A DNA stretch of 45,408 nucleotides from Thermomonospora catenispora (GCF_006363815.1 NZ_RRYT01000036.1:1-45408); one strand, 5' to 3'. Positions 8,403-17,276 are shown, numbered from the stretch's first letter. The notes: generated by a model not told the origin, from the sequence alone. A program made the numbers and translations.

Positions 8403-9260
8403 TCAGGAGACGGTGGTGGCGTCGTCCGGGGCGTTGCCGCCGAGGGAGCGGGGGATGTAGTTCTCGATCGCGGCGGGCCGGAACCCCTGCTGCTCGATCC
8501 ACCCCAGGATCATCCGCATCTGCTGCGCCAGCCCCTTGCGGTAGTGCATCAGCACGATGTCGCCGGGCCGGAAGCCGCTGCCCTGCCCGTCGCCGCGGGC
8601 GAACCCGTTGAAGCCCACCCCCGGCCCGGTGGTGCCGTTGTAGAACTCCACGTTCCACAGCATGATCAGTTTGATCCCGCAGTCCTTGGCGGCCTGCTGG
8701 GTGAGCTCGTTCATCGCGCCGAACGGCGGCCGCAGGAACACCGGGCGCCTGCCGTACTGCCGGGCGATGGCGTCCGAGGCGCCGCAGATCTGCCGCCGCT
8801 GCGCCTCCAGCGGCAGGGTGTTGAGCGCGGGATGGTCCACGGTGTGGTTCTCCATGCGCGACCCCGCCTTGCGCAGCGCCCAGAAGTACTGCCCCTGGCC
8901 CTTGACGTACGTGGTCGTCAGGAAGGTCATGATGGGGACGCGCCGCTCCCGCACGATCCGGACGAACTCCGGGTCGTACTCGTAGCCGTCGTCGATCGTC
9001 AGGAACACCACCTTGTCCGTGGTGTTGATCCGACGGATCGTCGGCACCGCCCCGCGCGGGATGTCGGCGGCCTGCTCCACCGTCCAGGTGCGGGGCTTGG
9101 GGCGCGGCCACTCCCGGTCGGCCAGCAGCGCGGTCAGATCCTCCCGCAGCGCCGGATCGGTGTCGGCGGCGGCCTGGGTGCGCGCTTCGGGGACGACGCC
9201 GGCCCCCACCCCCAGCACGGCCGCGATCAGACAGGCGACCACGGGGACCTTGCCGCGCAT
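8403..9260 (-). CDS. Secreted polysaccharide deacetylase (NodB homology domain)
   Basis: 285 residues. An N-terminal hydrophobic segment (about residues 5-24) followed by an Ala-rich stretch looks like a signal peptide. NodB-domain motifs: TIDDGYEYD (metal-binding Asp pair, near 90), NHTVDHPAL (the H-x3-H metal ligands, near 138), RPPFGAMN (near 179), and DIVLMHYR with the late histidine (near 232). These enzymes remove acetyl or formyl groups from cell-wall or extracellular glycans in a metal-dependent way. The motif-4 region reads LWNVEF, with Glu where many members have Asp. GAGGAGG lies 4 bases before the ATG. It stands alone on the minus strand between two catabolic units and has no evident link to them. 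Confidence 0.9.
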   Translation of the reverse strand: MRGKVPVVACLIAAVLGVGAGVVPEARTQAAADTDPALREDLTALLADREWPRPKPRTWTVEQAADIPRGAVPTIRRINTTDKVVFLTIDDGYEYDPEFVRIVRERRVPIMTFLTTTYVKGQGQYFWALRKAGSRMENHTVDHPALNTLPLEAQRRQICGASDAIARQYGRRPVFLRPPFGAMNELTQQAAKDCGIKLIMLWNVEFYNGTTGPGVGFNGFARGDGQGSGFRPGDIVLMHYRKGLAQQMRMILGWIEQQGFRPAAIENYIPRSLGGNAPDDATTVS

Positions 9261-9426
9261 GGAACCTCCTCGGGGGCACGTGCGCCGGACCGGCCGTCCG
9301 GCAGGGGGTCGGGGCGTCCGCCTTGATCGACGCGTCCGCGCTCAGGAAGGTTCGCACATCAGGCGTGCCAAAGGCACGCGACGCGCTCGGCATATCTTGC
9401 CATTCGTTCAGGCGGGGAGGATTTCC

Positions 9427-9438
9427 TAGGGTCGGGAC
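9427..9438 (+). promoter_or_regulatory. -10 element TAGGGT and likely leaderless start
   Basis: TAGGGT (9427-9432) ends six bases before the ATG at 9439 and no Shine-Dalgarno sequence fits this start. This is the layout of leaderless actinobacterial promoters and it supports the chosen start. No convincing -35 is seen. Confidence 0.5.
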
Positions 9439-10104
9439 ATGAAGGTCACCGGGAGCGCCACCCTCGCCGCCCCTCCGCCCAGGGTCTGGGACGCGCTGCG
9501 GGACCCGGCGGTGCTGGCCCGCAGCATCCCCGGCTGCCACGGTCTGGAGGCGCTGGGCGACGACGCGTACAAGGTGACGATCACCGCGGGGGTCGCCGCC
9601 GTCAAGGGCACCTATGTCGGTCGGGTCGCGCTGGCCGAGCCGAAGCCGCCGCACTCGTTCGTGCTGCGCGCCCGCGGTCAGGGCGCCCCGGGCACGGTGG
9701 AGGCCACCGTCACCGTCCGGCTCTCCGAGGAGGCGGGCGGCACCCGGGTCGACTACGACGCCGACGCGGTCGTCGGCGGCATGCTCGGCGGCGTCGGCCA
9801 ACGGATGCTCGGCAGCGTCGCCCGGCGCACCGCCGGCGAGTTCTTCAGCGCGGTGGAACGCCAGCTCACCGCCCCCGCCCCGGCGCCCGAGCCCGCCTTC
9901 GCCCCGGGGGAGGCCCCGGCGTCGGAGGAGGCCGCGGCCCGCCCGGAGACCGCGAGGGTCTTCCCCGGCCGGGCCGCCGGACCCGCCCTCGCCGGAGCGG
10001 GCCCGGCCGGGCCGATGGCGCTGGCGTTCGGGATGGGCGGCCTGGTCGCGTTGGCCGGCGTGGTCGTCGGGTACGCCCTGGGACGTCGCCGCGGCGCCGG
10101 CTGA
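9439..10104 (+). CDS. CoxG-like SRPBCC family protein with C-terminal anchor
   Basis: 221 residues. Residues 1-145 form an SRPBCC/CO-dehydrogenase subunit G domain, beginning MKVTGSATLAAPPPRVWDAL and with DYDADAVVGGMLGGVGQRM later. A Pro/Ala/Glu-rich linker (about 148-188) leads to one transmembrane helix (about 192-215) ending in RRRGAG. CoxG proteins are membrane-bound partners of molybdenum hydroxylases; in CO oxidisers CoxG helps attach the enzyme to the membrane. The neighbouring form-II molybdenum hydroxylase is its likely partner, although the deacetylase gene intervenes on the other strand. The membrane-anchor role is inferred from the family. Confidence 0.9.
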   Translation: MKVTGSATLAAPPPRVWDALRDPAVLARSIPGCHGLEALGDDAYKVTITAGVAAVKGTYVGRVALAEPKPPHSFVLRARGQGAPGTVEATVTVRLSEEAGGTRVDYDADAVVGGMLGGVGQRMLGSVARRTAGEFFSAVERQLTAPAPAPEPAFAPGEAPASEEAAARPETARVFPGRAAGPALAGAGPAGPMALAFGMGGLVALAGVVVGYALGRRRGAG

Positions 10105-10177
10105 GCTGGCGCCGGGAGGCGCGAAGGGCGGAGAGGGCGGCGAAAGGCGCGGGCGGGCGCGGAGAGGAGGGCGCAAG

Positions 10178-11155
10178 ATGCGCAGGTTCATCGCGGCGGC
10201 GGTGCAGCTGGCCCCGGCCCCCGGCCCGCTGACCGCCGCGTCGGTCGACGCCAATCTGGACAAGGCCCAGTCCTTCGTGCGGCGCTGCGTGGCCGCCACC
10301 GGCGCCGAGCTGGTCGTGCTGCCGGAGTCGTGCACCACCGGGTTCACCCCCGGCGTGCCGGTGGAGGAGCTGTGGTCGCTGGTGTCGGCCGTGCCCGGAC
10401 CGATCACCGAGCCGCTCCAGCAGGCCGCCCGGGAGCTGGGCGTGCACGTGTGCATGGGCACCTATGAGCGCGGCGCCGGCCGGGGCGCCGTGCACAACGC
10501 GGCGGTGCTGATCGGCCCCGCCGGCGACGTCCTCGGCGTCTACCGCAAGACCCACCCGTTCGGCGCCGAGAACGCCGCCGACGGCGGATGGACGACCCCC
10601 GGGACGGACGTGTGCGTGGTCGACACCGGGCTCGGCCGGATCGGCATGGCCGTCTGCTTCGACGGGGACTTCCCCGAGCTGTGGCGCATCCAGGCGGTGC
10701 GCGGCGCCGAGGTGATCTGCCGCCCGTCGGCGCTGCTGCGGTCGGCCGACGTCTGGGAGCTGACCAACCGGGCCCGCGCCTACGACAACCACGTCCATGT
10801 GATCGGCGCCAACGCGGTCGGCGCCGACCCGGCGGGCACCCTGTACTTCGGCAACTCGATGATCGTGACCCCGATCGCCGAGGTGGTGGCGCGGGCGGCG
10901 ACCCACGAGTCCTGGACGGCCGCCGAGCTCGACCCCGACCGGGCGATGGCGTCGCTGTCGCCGGGCTCGTCGGTGCCGCAATCGTTCGACCACCTGGCCG
11001 CCCGCAACCTGGAGCTCTACGACAAGCACGCCGCCGACCTGCTGGGGCCGGCCCGGACGCCGTTCCCCCACGGCCCCGCCCCCGGCGGGGCGCCGGCGGG
11101 GTGCGGCCCGGCCGCACCGGGGGCGGAGGGATCCCGCACCGGCCCCGGCGCGTGA
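10178..11155 (+). CDS. Carbon-nitrogen hydrolase (nitrilase superfamily)
   Basis: 325 residues. The catalytic triad of the superfamily is visible: Glu50 in LPESCTTGF, Lys124 in YRKTHPFG, and Cys160 in AVCFDGDFPE. The enzyme should hydrolyse an amide or nitrile in the cytoplasm. The start has GGAGAGGAGG seven bases before the ATG. The last 40 or so residues after FPHGP are low-complexity Pro/Gly/Ala and probably dispensable; they end inside a 14-base tandem repeat. It follows the CoxG-like gene by 73 bases on the same strand. In the catabolic scheme suggested here it could act on a malonamate-like or ureido product. That is speculation; the substrate cannot be read from the sequence. Confidence 0.9.
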   Translation: MRRFIAAAVQLAPAPGPLTAASVDANLDKAQSFVRRCVAATGAELVVLPESCTTGFTPGVPVEELWSLVSAVPGPITEPLQQAARELGVHVCMGTYERGAGRGAVHNAAVLIGPAGDVLGVYRKTHPFGAENAADGGWTTPGTDVCVVDTGLGRIGMAVCFDGDFPELWRIQAVRGAEVICRPSALLRSADVWELTNRARAYDNHVHVIGANAVGADPAGTLYFGNSMIVTPIAEVVARAATHESWTAAELDPDRAMASLSPGSSVPQSFDHLAARNLELYDKHAADLLGPARTPFPHGPAPGGAPAGCGPAAPGAEGSRTGPGA

Positions 11156-11183
11156 GCCCCGGCGCGTGAGCCCCGGCACGTGA
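11142..11183. repeat. Three tandem copies of a 14-bp unit over a stop codon
   Basis: GCCCCGGCGCGTGA occurs at 11142-11155 and 11156-11169, and with one change (GCCCCGGCACGTGA) at 11170-11183. The first copy contains the stop codon of the amidohydrolase. The unit length is not a multiple of three, so copies beyond the first lie outside the reading frame. Confidence 0.9.
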
Positions 11184-11279
11184 TGCGCCCGGGAGGCGAC
11201 CCGGGAGGTTTCGGCGCAAAGGCGCGGGTAGAGGCCCGCCTACGAGCCGACACCGCATCACGGGTCGAGGAGGTCAGAC

Positions 11280-13802
11280 ATGGTAGGGGGCTGGTACGGT
11301 CCCGGCGGACTGGATCCCTTCGAGGAGCTGCTCGCCCGTTTCTTCGGGGCGGGCGGGCGCCGGCCGGTGGAACGCGTCAACCTCGCCCGCTTCATGAGCG
11401 AGCCGGCCCGGGAGCTGATCAGGGACGCGGCGACCAAGGCCGCCCAGTGGGGCAGCCCGGACCTGGACACCGACCACCTGCTGTGGGCGGCGACCCGACA
11501 GGAGGGTTCACGCCACCTGCTCACCAAGGCGGGCGGCGACCCCGACGAGATCGCCGCCCGGATCGAGCGGTCCGGCGGCCGGGGCTCGTCGACCGACGTC
11601 CCCCCGATGATGACGCCGTCGGCCAAGCGGGCGTTGCTGGACGCCTACCAGATCTCCCGTGCCGTGGGCTCGTCCTACATCGGTCCCGAGCACGTGCTGT
11701 ATGCGCTGACCCTCAACGCCGACTCCGAGGCCGGGCGGCTGCTGCACGAGGCGCACATCACCCCGCAGGCGCTGCAGGAGGCCGCCGGCGTGGCCCGCCC
11801 CGCCCCGGCCCCGCAACAGCCTCCGGAGACCCCCACGCTGAACGAGTTCGCCCGCGACCTGACCGAACTGGCCCGGGAGGGACGGATCGACCCGGTGATC
11901 GGCCGGGACGAGGAGATCGCGCAGACCGTCGAGGTGCTGTCCCGGCGCACCAAGAACAACCCGGTGCTCATCGGCGACCCCGGCGTCGGCAAGACCGCCA
12001 TCGTGGAGGGCATCGCCCAGCGCATCGTCGACGGCGAGGTGCCCGAGACCCTGGCCGGCAAACGGCTGGTGCAGCTGGACCTGGCCGGGGTGGTGGCCGG
12101 CACCCGCTACCGCGGCGACTTCGAGGAGCGCATGTCCAAGCTGATCGACGAGATCCGCGGCAACTCCGACCATCTGCTGGTGTTCATCGACGAGATCCAC
12201 ACCATGGTCTCGGTGGGCGGCGGCGAGGGCGCGATGAACGCCGGCAACATGCTCAAACCCGCGCTGTCCCGCGGCGAGCTGCACGTCATCGGCGCCACCA
12301 CCATCGACGAGTACCGCAAGAACATCGAGAAGGACGCCGCCCTGGAACGCCGCTTCCAGCCGATCCTGGTGTCCGAGCCCGCCGAGGAGGACACCGTCGA
12401 GATCCTGCGCGGCCTGCGCGACCGCTACGAGGCCCACCACCAGGTGCGGTTCAGCGACGAGGCGCTGGTGGCCGCGGTGCAGATGTCCAGCCGCTACCTC
12501 ACCGACCGGTTCCTGCCCGACAAGGCCATCGACCTGATCGACCAGGCCGGCGCGCGGGTGCGGCTGCGCACCCGCGCCCCCGGCCGGGACGTCCGCGAGC
12601 TGGAGCAGCAGATCGACCAGGTGCGCCGGGAGAAGGACCAGGCGGTGGCCGAGGAGAACTACGAGCGCGCCATGATGCTCCGCGACGAGCTGGCCGAGCT
12701 TGAGCGCCGCCGCGAGGCCGCCTCGACGCCGGGCGGCCACGGCCCCGGCACGGTGCCGGAGGTGACGGTGGAGGACATCGCCGAGGTGGTGTCGCGGATC
12801 AGCGGGATCCCGGTCGCCCAGCTCACCCAGCGGGAGCGGGAGCGGCTGCTGAAGCTGGAGGAGCATCTGCACCGGCGGGTGATCGGGCAGGACGAGGCGG
12901 TCGCCGCGGTCGCAGAGGCCGTCCGCCGGTCCCGCGCCGGGATGGGCGACCCGAACCGGCCCATCGGCAGCTTCCTGTTCCTCGGGCCGACCGGAGTCGG
13001 CAAGACCGAGCTGGCCCGGGCGCTGGCCGAGGCGCTGTTCGGCAGCGAGGACCGGATGATCCGGCTCGACATGAGCGAGTTCGGGGAACGGCACACCGTC
13101 AGCCGGCTGACCGGCGCCCCGCCCGGCTACATCGGATACGAGGAGGCCGGCCAGCTCACCGAGGCGGTCCGTCGCCGCCCCTACTCGGTGGTGCTGCTGG
13201 ACGAGATCGAGAAGGCCCACCACGACGTGTTCAACGTGCTGCTGCAGCTGCTGGACGACGGGCGGCTCACCGACGCGCAGGGCCGCACCGTGGACTTCCG
13301 CAACACCGTGGTGATCATGACCAGCAACCTGGGCTCGGATGTGATCAGCGGCGGGACGACGCTGGGATTCGCCTCCGACGACGGCCCGGTGGACGCCTCG
13401 CTGCGCGACCGGGTGATGGGACGGCTGCGCGAGGCCTTCCGGCCGGAGTTCCTCAACCGGATCGACGAGATCATCGTGTTCCGTCGGCTGGAGCCCCGCC
13501 AGCTCCGCCAGATCACCGATCTGCTGCTGGAGGGGACCCGCCGCCGGCTGCACGCCCAGGACGTCACCATCGAGTTCAGCGCCGAGGCGGTCGACTGGCT
13601 GGCCCGCAGGGGGTACCAGCCGGAGTTCGGAGCCCGCCCGCTGCGCCGCACCATCCAGCGGGAGATCGACAACCGGCTGTCGGAGATGCTGCTGTCCGGC
13701 AGGCTGCGGCCGGGCGCGCACGTCGTGGTCGCGGTGCGCGACGACGCCATCGACCTGGAGGTGACCGCAGGCCGGGAGGCCGCCGCGATCGGGCACAGCT
13801 GA
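11280..13802 (+). CDS. clpC: ClpC-type AAA+ unfoldase, ATP-dependent Clp protease ATP-binding subunit
   Basis: 840 residues. Clp N-terminal repeats lie at about 40-180, after a Gly/Phe-rich leader ([13 protein letters not shown]). First AAA+ domain: GDPGVGKTA near 232 and VFIDEIH near 301. A UVR-type middle helix (about 440-480, [18 protein letters not shown]) marks the protein as ClpC rather than ClpA or ClpB. Second AAA+ domain: [10 protein letters not shown] near 569 and [11 protein letters not shown] near 636. TTLGFA near 693 is the LGF loop that docks on ClpP. It unfolds proteins for ClpP degradation. GAGGAGG precedes the ATG. The leader differs from the main ClpC1, so this may be a second, stress-related ClpC paralogue; that is inference. 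The gene is monocistronic and convergent with the FKBP gene. Confidence 0.92.
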   Translation: MVGGWYGPGGLDPFEELLARFFGAGGRRPVERVNLARFMSEPARELIRDAATKAAQWGSPDLDTDHLLWAATRQEGSRHLLTKAGGDPDEIAARIERSGGRGSSTDVPPMMTPSAKRALLDAYQISRAVGSSYIGPEHVLYALTLNADSEAGRLLHEAHITPQALQEAAGVARPAPAPQQPPETPTLNEFARDLTELAREGRIDPVIGRDEEIAQTVEVLSRRTKNNPVLIGDPGVGKTAIVEGIAQRIVDGEVPETLAGKRLVQLDLAGVVAGTRYRGDFEERMSKLIDEIRGNSDHLLVFIDEIHTMVSVGGGEGAMNAGNMLKPALSRGELHVIGATTIDEYRKNIEKDAALERRFQPILVSEPAEEDTVEILRGLRDRYEAHHQVRFSDEALVAAVQMSSRYLTDRFLPDKAIDLIDQAGARVRLRTRAPGRDVRELEQQIDQVRREKDQAVAEENYERAMMLRDELAELERRREAASTPGGHGPGTVPEVTVEDIAEVVSRISGIPVAQLTQRERERLLKLEEHLHRRVIGQDEAVAAVAEAVRRSRAGMGDPNRPIGSFLFLGPTGVGKTELARALAEALFGSEDRMIRLDMSEFGERHTVSRLTGAPPGYIGYEEAGQLTEAVRRRPYSVVLLDEIEKAHHDVFNVLLQLLDDGRLTDAQGRTVDFRNTVVIMTSNLGSDVISGGTTLGFASDDGPVDASLRDRVMGRLREAFRPEFLNRIDEIIVFRRLEPRQLRQITDLLLEGTRRRLHAQDVTIEFSAEAVDWLARRGYQPEFGARPLRRTIQREIDNRLSEMLLSGRLRPGAHVVVAVRDDAIDLEVTAGREAAAIGHS

Positions 13803-13910
13803 CCCCGCCGGGGCCCGGACCGGGACGCCGGCGGCCGCGGCCGGCCCCCGACGCCCCGTCGGACGGTCCGGTGCGGGCCGCCGGGCGAGGGCGCCCGCGC
13901 CGGAGCCCGA

Positions 13911-14285
13911 TCAGGAGACGGACAGCAGGTCCACCACGAAGATCAGCGTCTCGCCCGGCCCGATCGCCGTGCCCGCACCGCGGTCGCCGTACGCCAGGTG
14001 CGGCGGGATCACCAGCCGGCGCCGGCCGCCGACCTTCATCCCGACCAGGCCCATGTCCCAGCCCTTGATGACGCGGCCGGCGCCGAGCCGGAACTCCAGC
14101 GGCTCACCGCGGTTCCACGAGGCGTCGAACTCCTCGCCGGTGGAGTAGGCCACGCCCACGTAGTGCACCGAGACCGTCGACCCCTTGACGGCCTCCGGCC
14201 CGTCGCCCTCGACGAGGTCGGTGACGTCGAGGTACGGCGTCGGCGGGCCGCCGGGGAAGTCGATCTCAGGTCGTTCAAGCGCCAT
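13911..14285 (-). CDS. FKBP-type peptidyl-prolyl cis-trans isomerase
   Basis: 124 residues, a single FKBP domain. Conserved pieces: VSVHYVGVAYSTGEEFDASW near residues 42-61, a basic loop with VIKGWDMGLVGMKVGGRRRL near 77-96, IPPHLAYGDRG, and the final ETLIFVVDLLSV strand. It catalyses proline isomerisation in protein folding. There is no signal peptide, so it is cytoplasmic. The ATG at 14285 has GGAAAGAGC upstream. The minus-strand frame stays open far beyond this start, but only this part is FKBP-like. It stands alone, convergent with the clpC gene; a shared proteostasis role is possible. Confidence 0.93.
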   Translation of the reverse strand: MALERPEIDFPGGPPTPYLDVTDLVEGDGPEAVKGSTVSVHYVGVAYSTGEEFDASWNRGEPLEFRLGAGRVIKGWDMGLVGMKVGGRRRLVIPPHLAYGDRGAGTAIGPGETLIFVVDLLSVS

Positions 14286-14417
14286 CGCTGCTCTTTCCGT
14301 CTTCTTGCGTCTCTTCGTCGCCCGTCGCGCGTTCGGCGGTCTCCTCGCCGTCGGCCGTGGCCGCAGCCACCCTATAGGTGCCCGCGGCGCTATCCCGAAA
14401 CGGGCGGGCGGCCGGAC

Positions 14418-14970
14418 CGCACGGGGGCGGAGATCCGCCCGTTCGGCGAGGCGGGCGCGGTGGCGGCGGCCCGCCGGTTCCGCGAGCAGGGCGTCACCGC
14501 GATCGGGGTGTGCTTCCTGCACTCCTACGCCGACCCGGCGCACGAGCCGGCGATGCGCGAGGTGCTGCGCCGCGAGCACCCCGAGGCGGTGGTGTCGCTG
14601 TCGCGTGAGGCGCTGCGCGAGTACCGCGAGTACGAGCGGGCCGTCACGACGCCGGTGGACGCCGCGGTCAAGCCGACGATGAGGCGCTACATCGACCGGA
14701 TCGCCCGCCGGCCGGAGCCGCCGGGACCGCCGCCGTCCTCGGTGGAACGGGAGGTGGAGACCGCCGTCGCGCGGACCGCCCGGTCGCCGATGATCCGCGA
14801 CGCCCACGACTTCCGCGCCGGCGTCCGCGACCGGAGGCCGCGCAAGCTCGTCGGACGGTCGTGCTCGGCGCCGGCGCACCCGATCGTGCGGGACTTCCCC
14901 ATCGAGACGATGCGCCCCGGGGACGTGTCCTTCCACGACGACGTGCACCTGCCGAGGGCGGCCCCGGCCG
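14418..14970 (+). pseudogene. Remnant of hydantoinase genes: hyuA fragment joined to hyuB fragment
   Basis: One frame from 14418 shows an interior piece of the hydantoinase A/oxoprolinase N-terminal domain, with GVTAIGVCFLHSYADPAHEP, then LREYREYERAVTTPVDAAVK and a PTMRRYIDRI end. After a Pro-rich joint (about 14705-14745) it switches to the start region of hydantoinase B: VARTARSPMIRDAHDFRAGV, a weakened cis-proline/His stretch, and RPGDVSFHDDVHLP. The HyuA start with its ATP-binding GGTFTD motif, most of HyuA, and most of HyuB are absent. No plausible start or ribosome-binding site precedes it. I read this as a deletion-fused relic of an ATP-dependent hydantoinase or oxoprolinase operon. 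The frame runs on without a stop into the next gene, so a domain prediction could wrongly merge the two. Confidence 0.75.
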
Positions 14971-15182
14971 CCGGCTGTCGTCCGGAGGCCGCACCGAGTC
15001 GGAGTTCGACCGGCTGTGACCCGCCCGCGCCTCCGCGGGGCGCGGCGGCCCGGGCGGCCGGGACGGAAGCCGGCGGAGGAGCGGGCGTCCCGCCGATCCC
15101 CGTCCGCCGCGCGGACCCGGAGGGCCGGAATCGTCGGACCCCGATGGCACGATCGGCGAGACGACCCCCCGAGGAGGCGACG

Positions 15183-16364
15183 ATGGCGACGGTGACCCTG
15201 GCGCAGGCGCGAGCCCATGTGTCGCTCAAGCAGGGATTGGCGGGGGAGGGGCTCGGGTCGGTCCCGGAGGTCCTCGACGCCACCGGCGGGATCTACGGCA
15301 CCGCCCCGACCTGCTACCTGTCGTGCGCGGCGCGGATCCCCTCCTTCCGGCTCGCCGACCTGGACCGCGAGCTGTACGCGGAACGCGGTGCGGTCCGGCT
15401 GCGCGCCATGCGGGGGATGACCTACATCGAGCCGCTGCCGCTGCTGCCCGCCCTGCTCGCCTGCACCGGAGAGCCCCGCGACAGGACCCTCAGACGGATC
15501 TCCAAGCACGCCGGGATGACCGAGGCGCAGACGCTGGAGCTGGCCGACCGGATCGAGGCGGCGCTGGCCGGCCGTCCTCCGATGACCGTCCAGGAGATCC
15601 GCAGGGCCCTCGGCGGCGACCTGCCCGGCGGCTCCGGCGCCCTGCAGATGACGGTGGCGCTGCTGGCCCGATACGGCCGGATCGTGCGGGCCACGGTGCG
15701 CGGCTCCTGGCGCAGCGACCTGTACTCCTACGCCCGGTGGAGCGACTGGCTCGGCGCCCCGGCCGAGGAGATGGACCCCGCCGAGGCCCGCGTCGAGGTC
15801 GCCCGCCGCTATCTGCGCGCCTACGGCCCGGCGACCGCCGCCGACCTTGCGTGGTGGTCCGGCTGGACCAAGCGCGACACGCTTTCGGCGCTGGCCGCCC
15901 TGGGGGAGGAGACCACGCCGGTGTCGCTGGACGGAGGGGACGCCCTGGTCCTCACCGACGAGCTCGACGCCCTCACCTCCCTCGCCCCCGAGGACGGCCG
16001 CGGGGTGTGGCTGCTGCCGGTGTGGGACTGCTACTTCATGGGGTACGCGACCGGTCCGGAGGGGCGCGTCCGGCAGGTCCGCCCCCGGGACTATCCCCGC
16101 GTCTACGACGGCAGCGGCAACGCCACCTCGGTCGTCGTCCGCGACGGCACGGCCGCCGGGGTGTGGGAGCTGGACGCCGACGCGGGCGTCGTCACCGTCG
16201 CCCCGTTCGACGACGGCCTGCCGTGGGACGAGGTCGCCGCCCGGATCGAGGCCCTGGGGCGGGCCATCGGCGTCGACCTGCGGATGGAGCGCGCCCCCGC
16301 CCCCGGCCCGCTGTCGGAGGGGCCGCGCAACACGTTCCTGTCCCCGATCTCACTGCGTTCCTGA
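15183..16364 (+). CDS. AlkZ-like winged-helix DNA-binding domain protein (HTH_42)
   Basis: 393 residues, full length for the AlkZ-like/winged-helix family whose best-known members (AlkZ, YcaQ) are DNA glycosylases that remove interstrand cross-links. The family pattern is visible in YGTAPTCYLSCAARIPSF near residues 37-54, MRGMTYIEP near 78-86, DLYSYARWSDWLG, and TAADLAWWSGW near 219-229. The catalytic Q-x-Q or Q-x-D of characterised glycosylases is not seen at the expected N-terminal helix; APTCYLS stands there. So DNA binding is likely and glycosylase activity is doubtful. The start is fixed by CGAGGAGG six bases before the ATG. The upstream in-frame sequence belongs to the hydantoinase relic. 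Confidence 0.82.
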   Translation: MATVTLAQARAHVSLKQGLAGEGLGSVPEVLDATGGIYGTAPTCYLSCAARIPSFRLADLDRELYAERGAVRLRAMRGMTYIEPLPLLPALLACTGEPRDRTLRRISKHAGMTEAQTLELADRIEAALAGRPPMTVQEIRRALGGDLPGGSGALQMTVALLARYGRIVRATVRGSWRSDLYSYARWSDWLGAPAEEMDPAEARVEVARRYLRAYGPATAADLAWWSGWTKRDTLSALAALGEETTPVSLDGGDALVLTDELDALTSLAPEDGRGVWLLPVWDCYFMGYATGPEGRVRQVRPRDYPRVYDGSGNATSVVVRDGTAAGVWELDADAGVVTVAPFDDGLPWDEVAARIEALGRAIGVDLRMERAPAPGPLSEGPRNTFLSPISLRS

Positions 16365-16374
16365 CGGGCGGCGC

Positions 16375-16411
16375 GGCGCCGATCCGCCCCCGGCCCGGAT
16401 CGGGGGGCGCC
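16375..16411. terminator. Bidirectional terminator hairpin
   Basis: GGCGCCGATCCG (16375-16386) pairs with CGGATC (16396-16401) and GGCGCC (16406-16411), leaving a four-G bulge and a short loop. It is placed between convergent genes, 11 bases after the winged-helix stop. No U-tract. Confidence 0.55.
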
Positions 16412-16455
16412 GGGACGGACGCGAAGGGCCGCGGAGAGGAGCGCCGCGGCGGGCG

Positions 16456-17247
16456 TCAGAACACGTCGCGGCGGCGATGCGCCAACGACGGCAGCATCCG
16501 GCGGACCCGCTCGGTGACCGCCGTGTCGATCTCCCCGGTCATCACCGTCGCGAACGGCCCCAGGTCCGCCAGCACCGTCCCCATCGGATCGACCAGCATG
16601 CTGCGGCCCACCCCGCCCGGGGCGCCCTTCGGCGGCGGGGTGCGGTCCGGCGCCTTGTCGACGGCGACCACCCAGGCGGTGTTCTCGATGGCGCGGGCCC
16701 GCACCAGCGTGGTCCAGTGCTCCTCCTTGAACACCCCCTGCGCCCACGCCGCGATGATCACCAGGACCTCCGCGCCCCGGTCCACCAGCGCCCGCGCCAG
16801 CTCGGGGAAGCGCACGTCATAGCAGGTGATCAGGCCGATCCGCAGACCCGCCAGCTCCACCACCGCCGGGGCGTCGCCGGGCGCGACCCGTTCGGACTCG
16901 CGGTCGCCGAACGCGTCGAACAGATGGATCTTGCGGTACGTCCCGACCAGCTCCCCGGTCCCGTCGATCGCCACCGCGGTGTTGTAGACCCGGTCGTCGC
17001 CGGCGGGTTCGAACACCCCGGCGATCAGCGCGATCCCGTGCTCGCGGGCCGCCTCCCTCAGCTCACCGACGAACGGCCCGTCCAGCGGCTCGGCGACCTC
17101 GGCCAGCGCGTTGCCGAAACGCACCTGCACCGCCTCCGGGAACACCGCCAGATCCGCCCCCGCGGCCCTCTCCAGGGCCGCGCGGATCTGGCCGAGGTTC
17201 TCCTTCGGGTCGTCGCCCACCGGGATCTGACACAGTGCCACGCGCAT
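16456..17247 (-). CDS. Nit-like carbon-nitrogen hydrolase
   Basis: 263 residues from the ATG at 17247, which has CTGGGGGC immediately upstream; an ATG at 17268 adds seven residues but has no ribosome-binding site. Catalytic residues: Glu38 in VFPEAV, Lys106 in YRKIHLFDAFG, and Cys142 in ITCYDVRFPEL. The RKIHLFD and CYDxRFPE versions are typical of the Nit1/YbeM branch (deaminated glutathione amidase and omega-amidase-like enzymes), so metabolite repair is the likely role. An amidase role in the nearby nitrogen-heterocycle catabolism cannot be excluded. It is divergent from the ABC transporter gene, with an inverted repeat between them. Confidence 0.9.
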   Translation of the reverse strand: MRVALCQIPVGDDPKENLGQIRAALERAAGADLAVFPEAVQVRFGNALAEVAEPLDGPFVGELREAAREHGIALIAGVFEPAGDDRVYNTAVAIDGTGELVGTYRKIHLFDAFGDRESERVAPGDAPAVVELAGLRIGLITCYDVRFPELARALVDRGAEVLVIIAAWAQGVFKEEHWTTLVRARAIENTAWVVAVDKAPDRTPPPKGAPGGVGRSMLVDPMGTVLADLGPFATVMTGEIDTAVTERVRRMLPSLAHRRRDVF

Positions 17248-17260
17248 GCCCCCAGCATGA

Positions 17261-17276
17261 CATGACAACTGTCATG
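17261..17276. promoter_or_regulatory. Inverted repeat CATGACA-N2-TGTCATG, operator candidate
   Basis: Perfect 7-base arms separated by AC, in the 108-base spacer between the divergent Nit-like hydrolase and the ABC transporter/two-component operon. The left arm overlaps the alternative hydrolase start at 17268. The symmetry suggests a dimeric repressor site controlling one or both units. No regulator is identified. Confidence 0.4.

Noticed and set aside
8352-9326. Plus-strand open frame opposite the polysaccharide deacetylase
   Set aside because: Antisense shadow of a gene with clear NodB motifs, signal peptide and ribosome-binding site.
17248-17268. ATG at 17268 as the start of the Nit-like hydrolase
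   Set aside because: No ribosome-binding site; the conserved MRVALCQIP start at 17247 has one.
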